From an uncultured Mollicutes bacterium (GTDB taxonomy: Bacteria; Bacillota_I; Bacilli_A; ML615J-28; CAG-313): a DNA stretch of 64,000 nucleotides. The position numbers were made by a program, and so were the translations under genes. Shown one piece after another: positions 42,321 through 50,596 of this stretch (positions are counted from its first letter, which is position 1; every line of letters starts with the position of its first letter). Location of the stretch: positions 1 to 64,000 of the forward strand of contig UQBM01000006.1 of assembly GCA_900539265.1 (NCBI GenBank), given 5' to 3'. Under the pieces are notes generated by a model. That model was not told the origin of the DNA, did not search any database, and saw only the letters and a program-made list of their open reading frames with translations.

Positions 42321-43124
42321 ATGATAAAACTAATTGCAATAGATTTAGATGGAACATTACTAGATGATGATAAACATATTAGTCTTGAAAATAAAATGGC
42401 AATTCAAAAAGCTAAAAAATGTGGTATAAAAATAATAATTGCTAGTGGAAGACCCTATTTTAGAGTAAAAGATATCTTGCAACAATTAGATTTAAATAAT
42501 AATAGTAATTATGTTATTACTTATAATGGTGGTTGTATACTTATTGGTGATAATAGTAAAATTATTTATGAGGAAAGATTGTCTAATAAAGATATTTGCG
42601 AAATTATTAACTTTTTAGATAAATATAAATGTGGTATTTATTTATATTGTGAAGATCATATTTTTAGATTAAACCAAAATTTAAAAATTGCTAATCTAAA
42701 AATTTTTAATAAAGTTCAGTTTGAAGAAAAAACAATCGGTGAATTAAAAAAAATGAATTATGCTAATAAAATTATTTTAGCAGATGAAGTGGAAATAATT
42801 GATGAAATCAAAACAAAAATTCCCAAACAATTTAATAATCAATATAATATTGTAAGAAGTACTCCTTATTTTTTAGAATTTTTACCAATTAATGTTTCTA
42901 AAGGCAATGCTATAGAAATTTTAGCAAAGATTCTTAAAATAAACAAAGAAGAAGTTATGGTTATTGGTGATGAAGAAAATGATTTGTCAATGTTTAATTA
43001 TGCAAAAATAAAAGTTGCAATGAAAAATGCTAACTTTCAAATCAAAAAAAGAGCCGATTTTATTACAGAATCTAATAACAATAGTGGAGTTGCAAAAGCA
43101 ATTGAAAAACTTATATTCAACTAA
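42321..43124 (+). CDS. Cof-type HAD hydrolase
   Basis: A 267-residue HAD phosphatase of class IIB. Motif I is IDLDGTLLD at residues 6-14, motif II SGR near 43, Lys of motif III in NVSKGNA near 193 and motif IV GDEENDLSMF near 216. The Cof cap domain lies between. It dephosphorylates small metabolites such as sugar phosphates or flavin or vitamin phosphates. ATG 42321 is 7 bases after AGAGGT; the frame from 42303 starts before the ribosome site and is not used. Confidence 0.9.
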   Translation: MIKLIAIDLDGTLLDDDKHISLENKMAIQKAKKCGIKIIIASGRPYFRVKDILQQLDLNNNSNYVITYNGGCILIGDNSKIIYEERLSNKDICEIINFLDKYKCGIYLYCEDHIFRLNQNLKIANLKIFNKVQFEEKTIGELKKMNYANKIILADEVEIIDEIKTKIPKQFNNQYNIVRSTPYFLEFLPINVSKGNAIEILAKILKINKEEVMVIGDEENDLSMFNYAKIKVAMKNANFQIKKRADFITESNNNSGVAKAIEKLIFN

Positions 43125-43186
43125 AAGACTAATATATTAAGTATGATAAAATATTTTTAGTAAAAGTGAAAAAAAGAAGTAAAAAC

Positions 43187-43215
43187 TTTACAAAATAGTA
43201 AAAATATGATATAAT
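43187..43215 (+). promoter_or_regulatory. Promoter of the rpsF operon
   Basis: TTTACA (43187-43192), 17 bases and TATAAT (43210-43215). The leader is about 75 bases. Confidence 0.8.
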
Positions 43216-43241
43216 AAATAAGTATGAATATAGTTTATATT

Positions 43242-43286
43242 CAGCCTTGCTTTATATTTTATTATAAGGCCGTAAGTCCAAAAGGA
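43242..43286 (+). promoter_or_regulatory. Candidate S6-S18 autoregulatory leader
   Basis: GCCTT (43244-43248) pairs with AAGGC (43266-43270), followed at once by CGTAAGTCC and the AAAGGAGGTG ribosome site. A leader element with an exposed CCG that binds the S6-S18 complex is known ahead of rpsF in many bacteria; the GGCCG here is in the right place. I cannot confirm the fold. Confidence 0.45.
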
Positions 43287-43296
43287 GGTGCAAAAA

Positions 43297-43578
43297 ATGA
43301 AAAAATACGAAGTTATGTATATCGTTCGCCCTAACGTTGAAGAAGAAGCTAGAAAGGCTTTGATTGAAGAAATCAATACCGTTTTTGTTACAAAAAATTC
43401 TACGGTGGATAACGTTAAAGAATGGGGTATGAGAGAATTAGCTTATGAGATTAAAGGGGAGACAAAAGGTTATTATGTATTATTGAATGTAACCGCAACA
43501 CCTGAAGCAGTTAAAGAGTTTGAACGTATAGCTAATATCAAAGAGAATATTATTCGTTACATCACTGTAGCTGAATAG
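43297..43578 (+). CDS. rpsF: 30S ribosomal protein S6
   Basis: A 93-residue S6 starting MKKYEVMYIVRPNVEEE, with the S6 core EWGMRELAYEIKGETKGYYVLLN. It binds S18 on the 30S platform. ATG 43297 is 7 bases after AAAGGAGGTG; a start at 43288 would fall within the ribosome site. It is the first gene of the rpsF-ssb-rpsR operon, the standard order in Bacilli. Confidence 0.97.
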   Translation: MKKYEVMYIVRPNVEEEARKALIEEINTVFVTKNSTVDNVKEWGMRELAYEIKGETKGYYVLLNVTATPEAVKEFERIANIKENIIRYITVAE

Positions 43579-43588
43579 GAGGAACATT

Positions 43589-44095
43589 ATGAATCGTGTT
43601 ATTTTAGTAGGAAGAATTACCAAAGATCCCGAACTTAGAACTTCACCAAATAATGTTTCATTTACAGCATTTTCAATTGCTGTAAATCGTATAGCTCCTT
43701 CTCCTAATGGAGAACGTGAAGCTGATTTTATCAATTGCGTAGCTTTTAATAAGCAAGCAGAAAACTTATGTCGATTTATCAAAAAAGGTGGACAAATAGG
43801 AGTAGAAGGAAAACTTCAAACAAGAAGATATATGGCTCAAGATGGGTCAAATAGAGTAGCTACTGAAGTTATTTGTGATAATATTCATTTTCTTGAGCCG
43901 AAGAGTGCTAGTCAAGGTGGATATAATGATTATTCATCATATGAGACATCTTATATACAAACACCTTTTCAACAACAAACTCCAATATCACAACCACAAA
44001 ATAATAATCTTCATCAATTAGAATCGAAGAGAACTAATCAATATGATGAAGTTAAAAAACAATTTGATATTTCTGATGATGACTTACCATTCTAG
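43589..44095 (+). CDS. ssb: Single-stranded DNA-binding protein
   Basis: A 168-residue SSB. The OB fold (residues 1-105) begins NRVILVGRITKDPELR; a Gln/Asn-rich linker leads to the acidic tip DISDDDLPF, which recruits replication and repair partners. It lies between rpsF and rpsR, 10 bases after S6. Confidence 0.97.
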   Translation: MNRVILVGRITKDPELRTSPNNVSFTAFSIAVNRIAPSPNGEREADFINCVAFNKQAENLCRFIKKGGQIGVEGKLQTRRYMAQDGSNRVATEVICDNIHFLEPKSASQGGYNDYSSYETSYIQTPFQQQTPISQPQNNNLHQLESKRTNQYDEVKKQFDISDDDLPF

Positions 44096-44109
44096 GAGGA
44101 AAATAATAT

Positions 44110-44331
44110 ATGGCAACTTTTAAAAGACGTAAAAAGACTTGTTATTTTACCGACAATAAAGTAAAAAAAATAGATTGGAAAGATGTTGATCTTTTAAAAA
44201 GATTTGTATCAGATCGTGGAAAAATTTTACCTCGTCGTATAACAGGGACCAAAGCTATTTATCAAAGAGAACTTGCAATAGCTATTAAACGTGCTCGTCA
44301 TATGGGATTATTACCATTTGTTAGAGAATAG
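44110..44331 (+). CDS. rpsR: 30S ribosomal protein S18
   Basis: A 73-residue S18 with the conserved core DLLKRFVSDRGKILPRRITG and end LAIAIKRARHMGLLPFV. The single N-terminal Cys in KKTCYF is not part of a zinc ribbon, so it is the usual S18 form with a partial site at most. It is the last gene of the operon before a terminator. Confidence 0.97.
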   Translation: MATFKRRKKTCYFTDNKVKKIDWKDVDLLKRFVSDRGKILPRRITGTKAIYQRELAIAIKRARHMGLLPFVRE

Positions 44332-44341
44332 TTATTTAGAG

Positions 44342-44366
44342 CAACACAATGATTGTGTTGTTTTTT
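44342..44366 (+). terminator. Terminator of rpsF-ssb-rpsR
   Basis: CAACACAA pairs with TTGTGTTG, followed by six T. Confidence 0.9.
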
Positions 44367-44396
44367 ATTTTTTTGTTAAAAAAATGCTCTCCAAAT

Positions 44397-44415
44397 AAGA
44401 GAATTGAATTCTCTT
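44397..44415. promoter_or_regulatory. 19-bp perfect palindrome upstream of degV
   Basis: AAGAGAATT-G-AATTCTCTT is perfectly symmetric. It lies about 40 bases before the degV promoter. It may be an operator; a chance AT palindrome cannot be excluded. Confidence 0.35.
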
Positions 44416-44455
44416 CTAATTTTAATAATTAGATAGTTAAAATAATAAAAATATA

Positions 44456-44484
44456 TTGCTAAAAAATAATATTAAGAGTATAAT
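44456..44484 (+). promoter_or_regulatory. Promoter of degV
   Basis: TTGCTA (44456-44461), 17 bases and TATAAT (44479-44484). Confidence 0.7.
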
Positions 44485-44541
44485 TAAATTTGTAATACAA
44501 AGTATAGTTATAATATTTATTTTAAAGGAGGGTTAATTGTA

Positions 44542-45429
44542 ATGAATAATTTTGTAATTACATGTTGTTCAACTGTTGATTTAGAAAAGGAATATTTAGA
44601 AAACAGGAATATTTCATATGTTTGTTTTCACTATACTCTTGATGGTGTTGAATATCCTGATGATTTGGGAGTATCGATTTCTGCAGATGCCTTTTTTGAT
44701 AAAATAGCAAAAGGTGCAACTCCAACAACTTCACAAGTAAATAGTGAACAATATATTAAATTTTGGGAGCCTTTTTTGGAAAAAGGACAAAATATTTTAC
44801 ATGTAACACTTTCATCTGGTATATCTGGTTCATATAATTCGGCAATTCTTGCAAAAAGATATTTAGAAGAAAAATATCCTAATTTAAAAATTAATGTGGT
44901 TGATTCTTTAGGGGCATCAAGTGGTTATGGGCTTTTAATGAGTTATTTGGCAGATTTAAGGGATGAGGGAAAGACTTTTGAAGAATGTTATGAATGGGTA
45001 GAATCAAATAAATTAAATGTTCATCATTGGTTTTTTTCAACAGATTTGACTAGTTATAAAAGAGGTGGTCGAATTTCCACAACTAGTTTTTTCCTTGGGC
45101 AACTTCTAAAAATATGTCCTTTATTAAATATGGATAATTTAGGTCGTTTGATACCAAGAAAAAAGGTAAGAACAAAAGAGAAGACAATGATTGAAATTGT
45201 AAAACGGATGGAGGAACATGCTCAAGATGGATATAATTATAGTGGTAAATGTTATATGTGTCATTCAGCATGTTTAGATGATGCCAAAAAAGTTGCAAGT
45301 ATGGTAGAAGCAAAATTTCCTAATCTAAATGGTCATGTTGTAATCAATAATATTGGGACCGTAATTGGATCTCATACAGGTCCTGGAACTATTGCTTTAT
45401 TTTTTATGGGAGATAAAAGAGAAAATTAG
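44542..45429 (+). CDS. DegV family fatty-acid-binding protein
   Basis: A 295-residue DegV/FakB-type protein. It starts with the usual NNFVITCCSTVDL strand and Asp; the fatty-acid-site motifs are TSQVNSEQY near residue 60, LSSGISGSYNSA near 93, and TSYKRGGRIS near 172. Such proteins bind one fatty acid and present it to the kinase FakA for phosphorylation. No fakA is in the window. AAAGGAGGG is the ribosome site. Confidence 0.93.
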   Translation: MNNFVITCCSTVDLEKEYLENRNISYVCFHYTLDGVEYPDDLGVSISADAFFDKIAKGATPTTSQVNSEQYIKFWEPFLEKGQNILHVTLSSGISGSYNSAILAKRYLEEKYPNLKINVVDSLGASSGYGLLMSYLADLRDEGKTFEECYEWVESNKLNVHHWFFSTDLTSYKRGGRISTTSFFLGQLLKICPLLNMDNLGRLIPRKKVRTKEKTMIEIVKRMEEHAQDGYNYSGKCYMCHSACLDDAKKVASMVEAKFPNLNGHVVINNIGTVIGSHTGPGTIALFFMGDKREN

Positions 45430-45447
45430 ATTATTTTCTCTTTTTTT
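45419..45447 (+). terminator. Terminator at the degV stop
   Basis: GAGAAAAT, loop TAGATT, ATTTTCTC and seven T; the stem includes the last codons and stop codon of degV. Confidence 0.88.
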
Positions 45448-45500
45448 AGGAATTTTTTGCTTGGTAAAATTTTTAAAATTCAAAAAAAATATTGATAAAG

Positions 45501-45529
45501 TTGAATAAAAAAAGCAAATGTGGTATAAT
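45501..45529 (+). promoter_or_regulatory. Promoter of the gdpP-rplI-dnaB unit
   Basis: TTGAAT (45501-45506), 17 bases and TATAAT (45524-45529), 34 bases before the ATG at 45563. Confidence 0.75.
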
Positions 45530-45562
45530 AAAATATCAATTATGCCCAAAAGAGGTATTAAC

Positions 45563-48031
45563 ATGGAAAAAAGAAAAACAATTTTTATTATCATATTATC
45601 ATCAATTATTTTGGTGTCTGCATATTTTTCAATTTCAGTTTTATCAAAACTTGATATTAACAATTATCTACAATATATTCCTATTGGTATTTTTATCATC
45701 TCTTTAGCAATTTTAATTTCTATTGCGATAAATATTAAAAATTCAAGAGAATCAATGACTTTACAAAATAGACTTAAGATGTGGAACTCAATCACTTATA
45801 AAGTAAAAAAAGCAGGTGAAACGGCTTTTGATAAATTGCCGATTGGAATAATTGTTATTGATAGCGATTCAAAAATTGTATGGGCTAATCAAAATGCTAG
45901 AACTATCTTTATGAGTCCTTTAGAACATATTTACTTGAAGGATTTAGCCTCACCATTATATTCTAAATTACAAGATGTTTTGCAAGATATTGATGAAAAT
46001 AATGATAATCAAAAAGTTACGTATAATGCTAATATTTATGGAAAAATATATTATATAGAGTATTTAGTTAAATATAATGTAATGTATCTTACTGATATTA
46101 CTAATTTTGAACTTTTACAAACACAATATTATAATCGAACAGAAGTTTTAGGTTATATTAATATTGATAATTTAGAAGAATCATTACAAGAATTTGATGT
46201 TCAAACGAAAGCAGAATATGAAGGAAAAATTATTGGTGCAATTGCTAAATGGGCAAATGAAAATGGTGTGTTTGTTAGAGCTCTTACTTCAACTAGATAT
46301 ATTCTAATTACTGACCAAGAGCATTTAGAAAAATTAATTAAATCAAATTTTACTATCCTTGATGATATCAAAATTTTATTTACTTCAAGAGTTGTGAGAG
46401 TGACTCTTAGTATGGGAATTGCTTGCAACGATGTCAATGTTAATGATTTATCCGATGATGCTCAAACTCAACTTGAATTAGCCTTAAGTAGAGGTGGTGA
46501 TCAAGTTGTTGTTAAAAAAAATAGTGAGATTTTATTTTTTGGTGCTAAAACAGATCCAATCGTTAAAGAATCAAAAGTTGAAATTAGAGTAAAAAGTGAA
46601 GAATTAACGAATCTTATGATTAACTCTTCAAATATTTTTGTTTTAGGACATAAAAGTATTGATGCGGATGGATTTGCTGCAACAATTGCGATCTATAGAT
46701 GGGCAAAAAAACTAGGTAAAAATGCGTTTATTATTTATGATCCTAAAAGTATTGATTCCACTGTGGAAAAAATTTTTAGAACAATAAAAAAAGAATATAT
46801 TTCCTTTATGGATGCTTTTGTTATTTATGATGATTTAAAAAAGTTATCAAATCGTGAAAGTCTTTTAATGCTTGTGGATTTTCAAACAATTTATCAAGCC
46901 ATTGATACACGTATTTTTAGCCATTTTGAAAAAATTGGAATTATTGATCATCATCGAAGAGGTGCCGGTGCTATTGAGAATCCTAAGTTTTATTATTCAC
47001 AAGCATCAGCATCTTCTAGTGTTGAATTAATTTTTGAACTAATGTCCTTTATGAAAGAACCAGTAGAATTTTCAGAATTAGAAGCAACTTGGATGCTTTT
47101 GGGAATTGTTGTTGACACCAATAATTTTGTTTATCGAGCATCATCAACAACTTTTGAGGTTGCATCAACTCTAAAAAAGTATGGTGCTGATATGAATATT
47201 GTAAAAGCATATTTAAAAGAGGATTTAAACGAAAAAATATCAAGACAAGAAGCAATTTCAACAACAGAAATTTATAAAGAAAAGGTTGCAATTGCACACA
47301 CTAGTCCAGATGAAATTGTTGAAAGGTCAACTCTAGCAAAAATTTCTGATGAACTAATATCAATATCGGATATTGAATTAGCTATTACAATTGGTCGGAT
47401 TACTGAAAATCAGATTGGTTTAAGCGCAAGGAGTCTTGGCAAAATCAATTCACAGATTATTATGGAAAAAATGGGTGGTGGCGGACATTTGAATAATGCG
47501 GCTGCTCAAAGAAAGAATGAAACAATTGCTGAAACAATTACCATATTAAAGGAAAAACTTGATGGCTATTTGGCAGAGGAGGAAAATATGAAAATTATTT
47601 TAATAAAAGATTTAAAAGGTAAAGGCAAAAAAGGAGATGTAATTGAAGTTGCAACAGGTTATGGAAATAATTTAATTCGCAACGAAACAGCAATTATTGC
47701 ATCGCCTGAGAATATGAAAGCTTTAGATGATGAAAAGCATCAAGCTGCTATTCGTGAGGCAGAATTGATTCAAGAAATGAATGAGTTAAAAACTAAAATT
47801 GAAAAGGAAGAAATTAAAATAGCAGTAAGAGTAGGAAAAGATGGTAAATTATTTGGTTCGGTTAGTGGTAAGCAAATAGTTGATGCAATTTTTTCACAAT
47901 TAAACATTAAGTTGGATAAACGTAAATTAGATTTAGAAAATCCTATTTCATCACTTGGAACATATGAAATACCAATTCAATTGCATAAGGATGTTATAGC
48001 AAAGATAAAACTATTTGTTATAGAAGAATAA
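45563..48031 (+). CDS. gdpP: GdpP c-di-AMP phosphodiesterase fused in frame to ribosomal protein L9
   Basis: An 822-residue fusion. Residues 1-58 hold two membrane helices, then a PAS-like domain to about 150 and a degenerate GGDEF domain to about 335. The DHH domain has GHKSIDADGFA near 363 (DxD), VDFQ near 440 and the DHH motif IIDHHRRGAG near 463; the DHHA1 end has GGGGHLNNAAA near 640. GdpP hydrolyses c-di-AMP. From about residue 676 the protein is a whole L9 (MKIILIKDLKGKGKKGDV). In B. subtilis gdpP and rplI are adjacent separate genes; here no stop lies between them. ATG 45563 fits AGAGGT upstream; the frame from 45518 overlaps the promoter. Confidence 0.92.
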   Translation: MEKRKTIFIIILSSIILVSAYFSISVLSKLDINNYLQYIPIGIFIISLAILISIAINIKNSRESMTLQNRLKMWNSITYKVKKAGETAFDKLPIGIIVIDSDSKIVWANQNARTIFMSPLEHIYLKDLASPLYSKLQDVLQDIDENNDNQKVTYNANIYGKIYYIEYLVKYNVMYLTDITNFELLQTQYYNRTEVLGYINIDNLEESLQEFDVQTKAEYEGKIIGAIAKWANENGVFVRALTSTRYILITDQEHLEKLIKSNFTILDDIKILFTSRVVRVTLSMGIACNDVNVNDLSDDAQTQLELALSRGGDQVVVKKNSEILFFGAKTDPIVKESKVEIRVKSEELTNLMINSSNIFVLGHKSIDADGFAATIAIYRWAKKLGKNAFIIYDPKSIDSTVEKIFRTIKKEYISFMDAFVIYDDLKKLSNRESLLMLVDFQTIYQAIDTRIFSHFEKIGIIDHHRRGAGAIENPKFYYSQASASSSVELIFELMSFMKEPVEFSELEATWMLLGIVVDTNNFVYRASSTTFEVASTLKKYGADMNIVKAYLKEDLNEKISRQEAISTTEIYKEKVAIAHTSPDEIVERSTLAKISDELISISDIELAITIGRITENQIGLSARSLGKINSQIIMEKMGGGGHLNNAAAQRKNETIAETITILKEKLDGYLAEEENMKIILIKDLKGKGKKGDVIEVATGYGNNLIRNETAIIASPENMKALDDEKHQAAIREAELIQEMNELKTKIEKEEIKIAVRVGKDGKLFGSVSGKQIVDAIFSQLNIKLDKRKLDLENPISSLGTYEIPIQLHKDVIAKIKLFVIEE
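47588..48031 (+). CDS. rplI: 50S ribosomal protein L9 (internal start within the GdpP fusion)
   Basis: The last 147 codons of the fusion are a full-length L9: N-terminal rRNA-binding domain (GKGKKGDVIEVATGYGNNLI), a long connecting helix, and a C-terminal domain with KLFGSVSGKQI. ATG 47588 is preceded by AGAGGAGG at 47575-47582, with 5 bases between GGAGG and the ATG. That is one of the best ribosome sites in the window, so free L9 can be made from an internal start in the same frame. If used, the cell makes both a membrane-bound fusion and free L9. Confidence 0.75.
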   Translation: MKIILIKDLKGKGKKGDVIEVATGYGNNLIRNETAIIASPENMKALDDEKHQAAIREAELIQEMNELKTKIEKEEIKIAVRVGKDGKLFGSVSGKQIVDAIFSQLNIKLDKRKLDLENPISSLGTYEIPIQLHKDVIAKIKLFVIEE

Positions 48032-48044
48032 TAAGGAGAATATT

Positions 48045-49469
48045 ATGGAAAATCGTATAAAATCGGTACCATATAATAATGATGCGGAGATGTATGTTTT
48101 AGGTAGTATCTTACTTGAAAACAATGTTATTAATCAAATTGTTGGTAAACTTACTGCTGATGATTTTTATAATCCCCAAAATGCTACTATTTTTAAAGCA
48201 ATGATGAGCTTATTTAATAACTCAGTTAAGATTGAAACTGTATCAGTTACAGAACAACTTATTCGTGATAAAGTTTCTAACATTGACGATTATAAGACAT
48301 ATTTGGTTGATCTTTTAGATATGATTCCATCAATATCATCTGTTAATTTATACATTAATATTGTGGAAGAAAAAGCTATTGAAAGAAAGATTTTAGCAAA
48401 TATGCAAGAATTATCAAGCGATATTCTAACTTCAAAATATGATTTTAATGCAATTTTAGATAAGGCAGAGGATATTATTTTAAAGGTTATTAAAAAAAGA
48501 AGAACATCAGATTTTATGACAATTGCTGAAGCTGCTAAGGTTGTTTATGAACAAATAGAGGGTTATGTTGGTAATAATTCAGACTTAACTGGTCTTAATA
48601 CAGGATATCCTAATTTAAATAAAGCCACCCTTGGTTTTCAAAAAGGTGACTTGATGATTTTGGCTGCAAGACCATCAGTTGGTAAATCTTCTTATGCAAT
48701 TAATCTTGCTTTAAACATTGCAAATATGAATAAGGATAAACATATTGCTTTATTTTCATTAGAAATGAGTATTGAACAATTGATGATGAGAATATTTAGT
48801 TATCAAGCTAATATTGAACTTTCTAATATTAGAAGTGGTCATCTTGCAAGTGATGAATTATTATTACTATCAATTGCAAAACAGGATTTAAGTAAACTAA
48901 ATCTCCATTTTGATGAAAGTAGTTCAACCAATATTGCGGATATTAGATCTAAATGTCGCCAATTAAAACAAGCAGATCAATTGGATTTTATCATTATTGA
49001 CTATCTACAACTTATCACTTTATCGGATTCTAGAGGAAATCGTCAAGAAGAAGTTTCAAAAATTTCAAGACAATTAAAAACTTTAGCTCGTGAATTAGAT
49101 GTACCAATTCTTGCTTTATCACAACTTTCTCGAGGCATTGAAACTCGTGATGATAAAAGACCAGTTTTGGCCGATCTTCGTGAATCTGGTAGTATAGAAC
49201 AAGATGCCGATTTAGTAATGTTCTTATATCGTAGAAGTGATGTTGAAGATAATAGTAGTGATGAAGATCAGGTAGATGGTAGTAAAAAAGAAGAAAAAGC
49301 ATATCAAGAAGTGGTTTTATCAATAGCTAAAAATCGTCAAGGACCTATTGACTATATTGATTATCACTTTTATGGAGCATACTCTCGTTTTAGTGAACAA
49401 AAAGAGAAAAAACCAATTATTATTAAAAAAAGGTCTCGTTCAGTTAAAACAAAAAAACTTAATGAGTAG
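48045..49469 (+). CDS. dnaB: Replicative DNA helicase DnaB
   Basis: A 474-residue hexameric helicase (called DnaC in B. subtilis). The N-terminal helical domain (MYVLGSILLE) is followed by the RecA-like domain: Walker A AARPSVGKSSYA near residue 207, Walker B FIIIDYLQL near 317, and LSQLSRGIETR with ADLRESGSIEQDAD, diagnostic for DnaB. A basic tail (KKRSRSVKTKK) follows. It is 13 bases after the GdpP-L9 stop, the order known from Bacilli. Confidence 0.97.
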   Translation: MENRIKSVPYNNDAEMYVLGSILLENNVINQIVGKLTADDFYNPQNATIFKAMMSLFNNSVKIETVSVTEQLIRDKVSNIDDYKTYLVDLLDMIPSISSVNLYINIVEEKAIERKILANMQELSSDILTSKYDFNAILDKAEDIILKVIKKRRTSDFMTIAEAAKVVYEQIEGYVGNNSDLTGLNTGYPNLNKATLGFQKGDLMILAARPSVGKSSYAINLALNIANMNKDKHIALFSLEMSIEQLMMRIFSYQANIELSNIRSGHLASDELLLLSIAKQDLSKLNLHFDESSSTNIADIRSKCRQLKQADQLDFIIIDYLQLITLSDSRGNRQEEVSKISRQLKTLARELDVPILALSQLSRGIETRDDKRPVLADLRESGSIEQDADLVMFLYRRSDVEDNSSDEDQVDGSKKEEKAYQEVVLSIAKNRQGPIDYIDYHFYGAYSRFSEQKEKKPIIIKKRSRSVKTKKLNE

Positions 49470-49487
49470 AAACAAGGAGATAATAAA

Positions 49488-50558
49488 ATGATAGATCGTT
49501 TAGAAGTAATTCGTCAAAGATATAATCAAATAGGCGAACAACTTACAGACCCAAATATTGTTTCAGATATTAAAAAAATGACTGCGCTTTCTAAAGAGCA
49601 AAGATCATTAGAAAAAGTTGTTAATAAGTATGAAGAGTTAATAAAACTTCAAAAAGATATTGAAGATTTAAAAGAAATGGTAAATGATTCGGATTTAGAA
49701 ATTCAACAAATGGCTGAAATAGAATTAGAAGAAGCACAGTTAAAACTACCACGATTAGAAGAAGAGATAAAAATATTACTTCTTCCCAAAGATCCTAACG
49801 ATGAAAAAAATGTTATTGTTGAAATTAGAGGTGCTGCAGGCGGTGATGAAGGAAATATTTTTGCAGGTGACTTATTTAGAATGTATATCAAATATGCTGA
49901 AACTAAAGGATGGAAGGTAGAAATTTTAGATTCATTACCATGTGAGGCAGGAGGATTTAGTCAAATTAGTTTTATGATTAATGGAGATTCGGTATATTCT
50001 TTGATGAAATATGAATCTGGCTCTCATCGTGTCCAAAGAGTGCCAACAACTGAATCAGCAGGAAGAATTCATACTTCTACAGCAACTGTGCTTGTAATGC
50101 CAGAGGCAGAAGAAATTGAAGTTGAATTAGATATGAATGATGTAAGAATTGATACTTTTTGTGCATCAGGACCAGGTGGACAGTGTGTTAATACTACAAA
50201 ATCAGCTATTAGAGTAACTCATATTCCAACAGGAATTGTTGTATCATGTCAAGATGGTAAGAGTCAACATGAAAATAAAGCTAGTGCCTTAAAAGTTTTA
50301 AGGGCGAGACTTTATGATCATATGCTTCAAGAAAAAGAAAAAGAAGAAGGATTAGAACGTCAAGCCAAAATTGGTCATGGTGATCGTAGTGAAAAAATTA
50401 GAACCTACAATTATCCTCAAAATCGTTTAACAGATCATAGAATAGGATATACTGTTCAACAACTTGATCGTATTATGGAGGGTCGCTTAGATGGATTGTT
50501 TGAGGCATTAATTACATATTATCAAAAACAGCAATTAAGTGTTGATAATAATGCATAA
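49488..50558 (+). CDS. prfA: Peptide chain release factor 1
   Basis: A 356-residue RF1. The GGQ loop is in ASGPGGQCVNTT near residue 226 and the anticodon-like PxT tripeptide appears as PTT in HRVQRVPTTES near 188. It reads UAA and UAG and ends translation. It is the first of the prfA-alr-prmC-tsaC run; PrmC, encoded 1 kb downstream, methylates the Gln of GGQ. Confidence 0.96.
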   Translation: MIDRLEVIRQRYNQIGEQLTDPNIVSDIKKMTALSKEQRSLEKVVNKYEELIKLQKDIEDLKEMVNDSDLEIQQMAEIELEEAQLKLPRLEEEIKILLLPKDPNDEKNVIVEIRGAAGGDEGNIFAGDLFRMYIKYAETKGWKVEILDSLPCEAGGFSQISFMINGDSVYSLMKYESGSHRVQRVPTTESAGRIHTSTATVLVMPEAEEIEVELDMNDVRIDTFCASGPGGQCVNTTKSAIRVTHIPTGIVVSCQDGKSQHENKASALKVLRARLYDHMLQEKEKEEGLERQAKIGHGDRSEKIRTYNYPQNRLTDHRIGYTVQQLDRIMEGRLDGLFEALITYYQKQQLSVDNNA

Positions 50559-50596
50559 AAACTAAAGATAATGAATATAAAGAAGTGGTGATGAAA

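Noticed and set aside
45083..45313. Minus-strand frame over degV
   Set aside because: It is antisense to a well-supported gene, with low-complexity composition.
47570..47600. Sequencing frameshift creating the GdpP-L9 fusion
   Set aside because: Both halves are in the same frame with normal ends and an intact L9 start region, so a single indel is not needed; a miscalled stop codon remains possible but cannot be shown here.
49030..49323. Minus-strand 97-codon frame over dnaB
   Set aside because: It is antisense to conserved DnaB motifs and rich in Leu, His and Tyr, as expected of antisense AT-rich codons.
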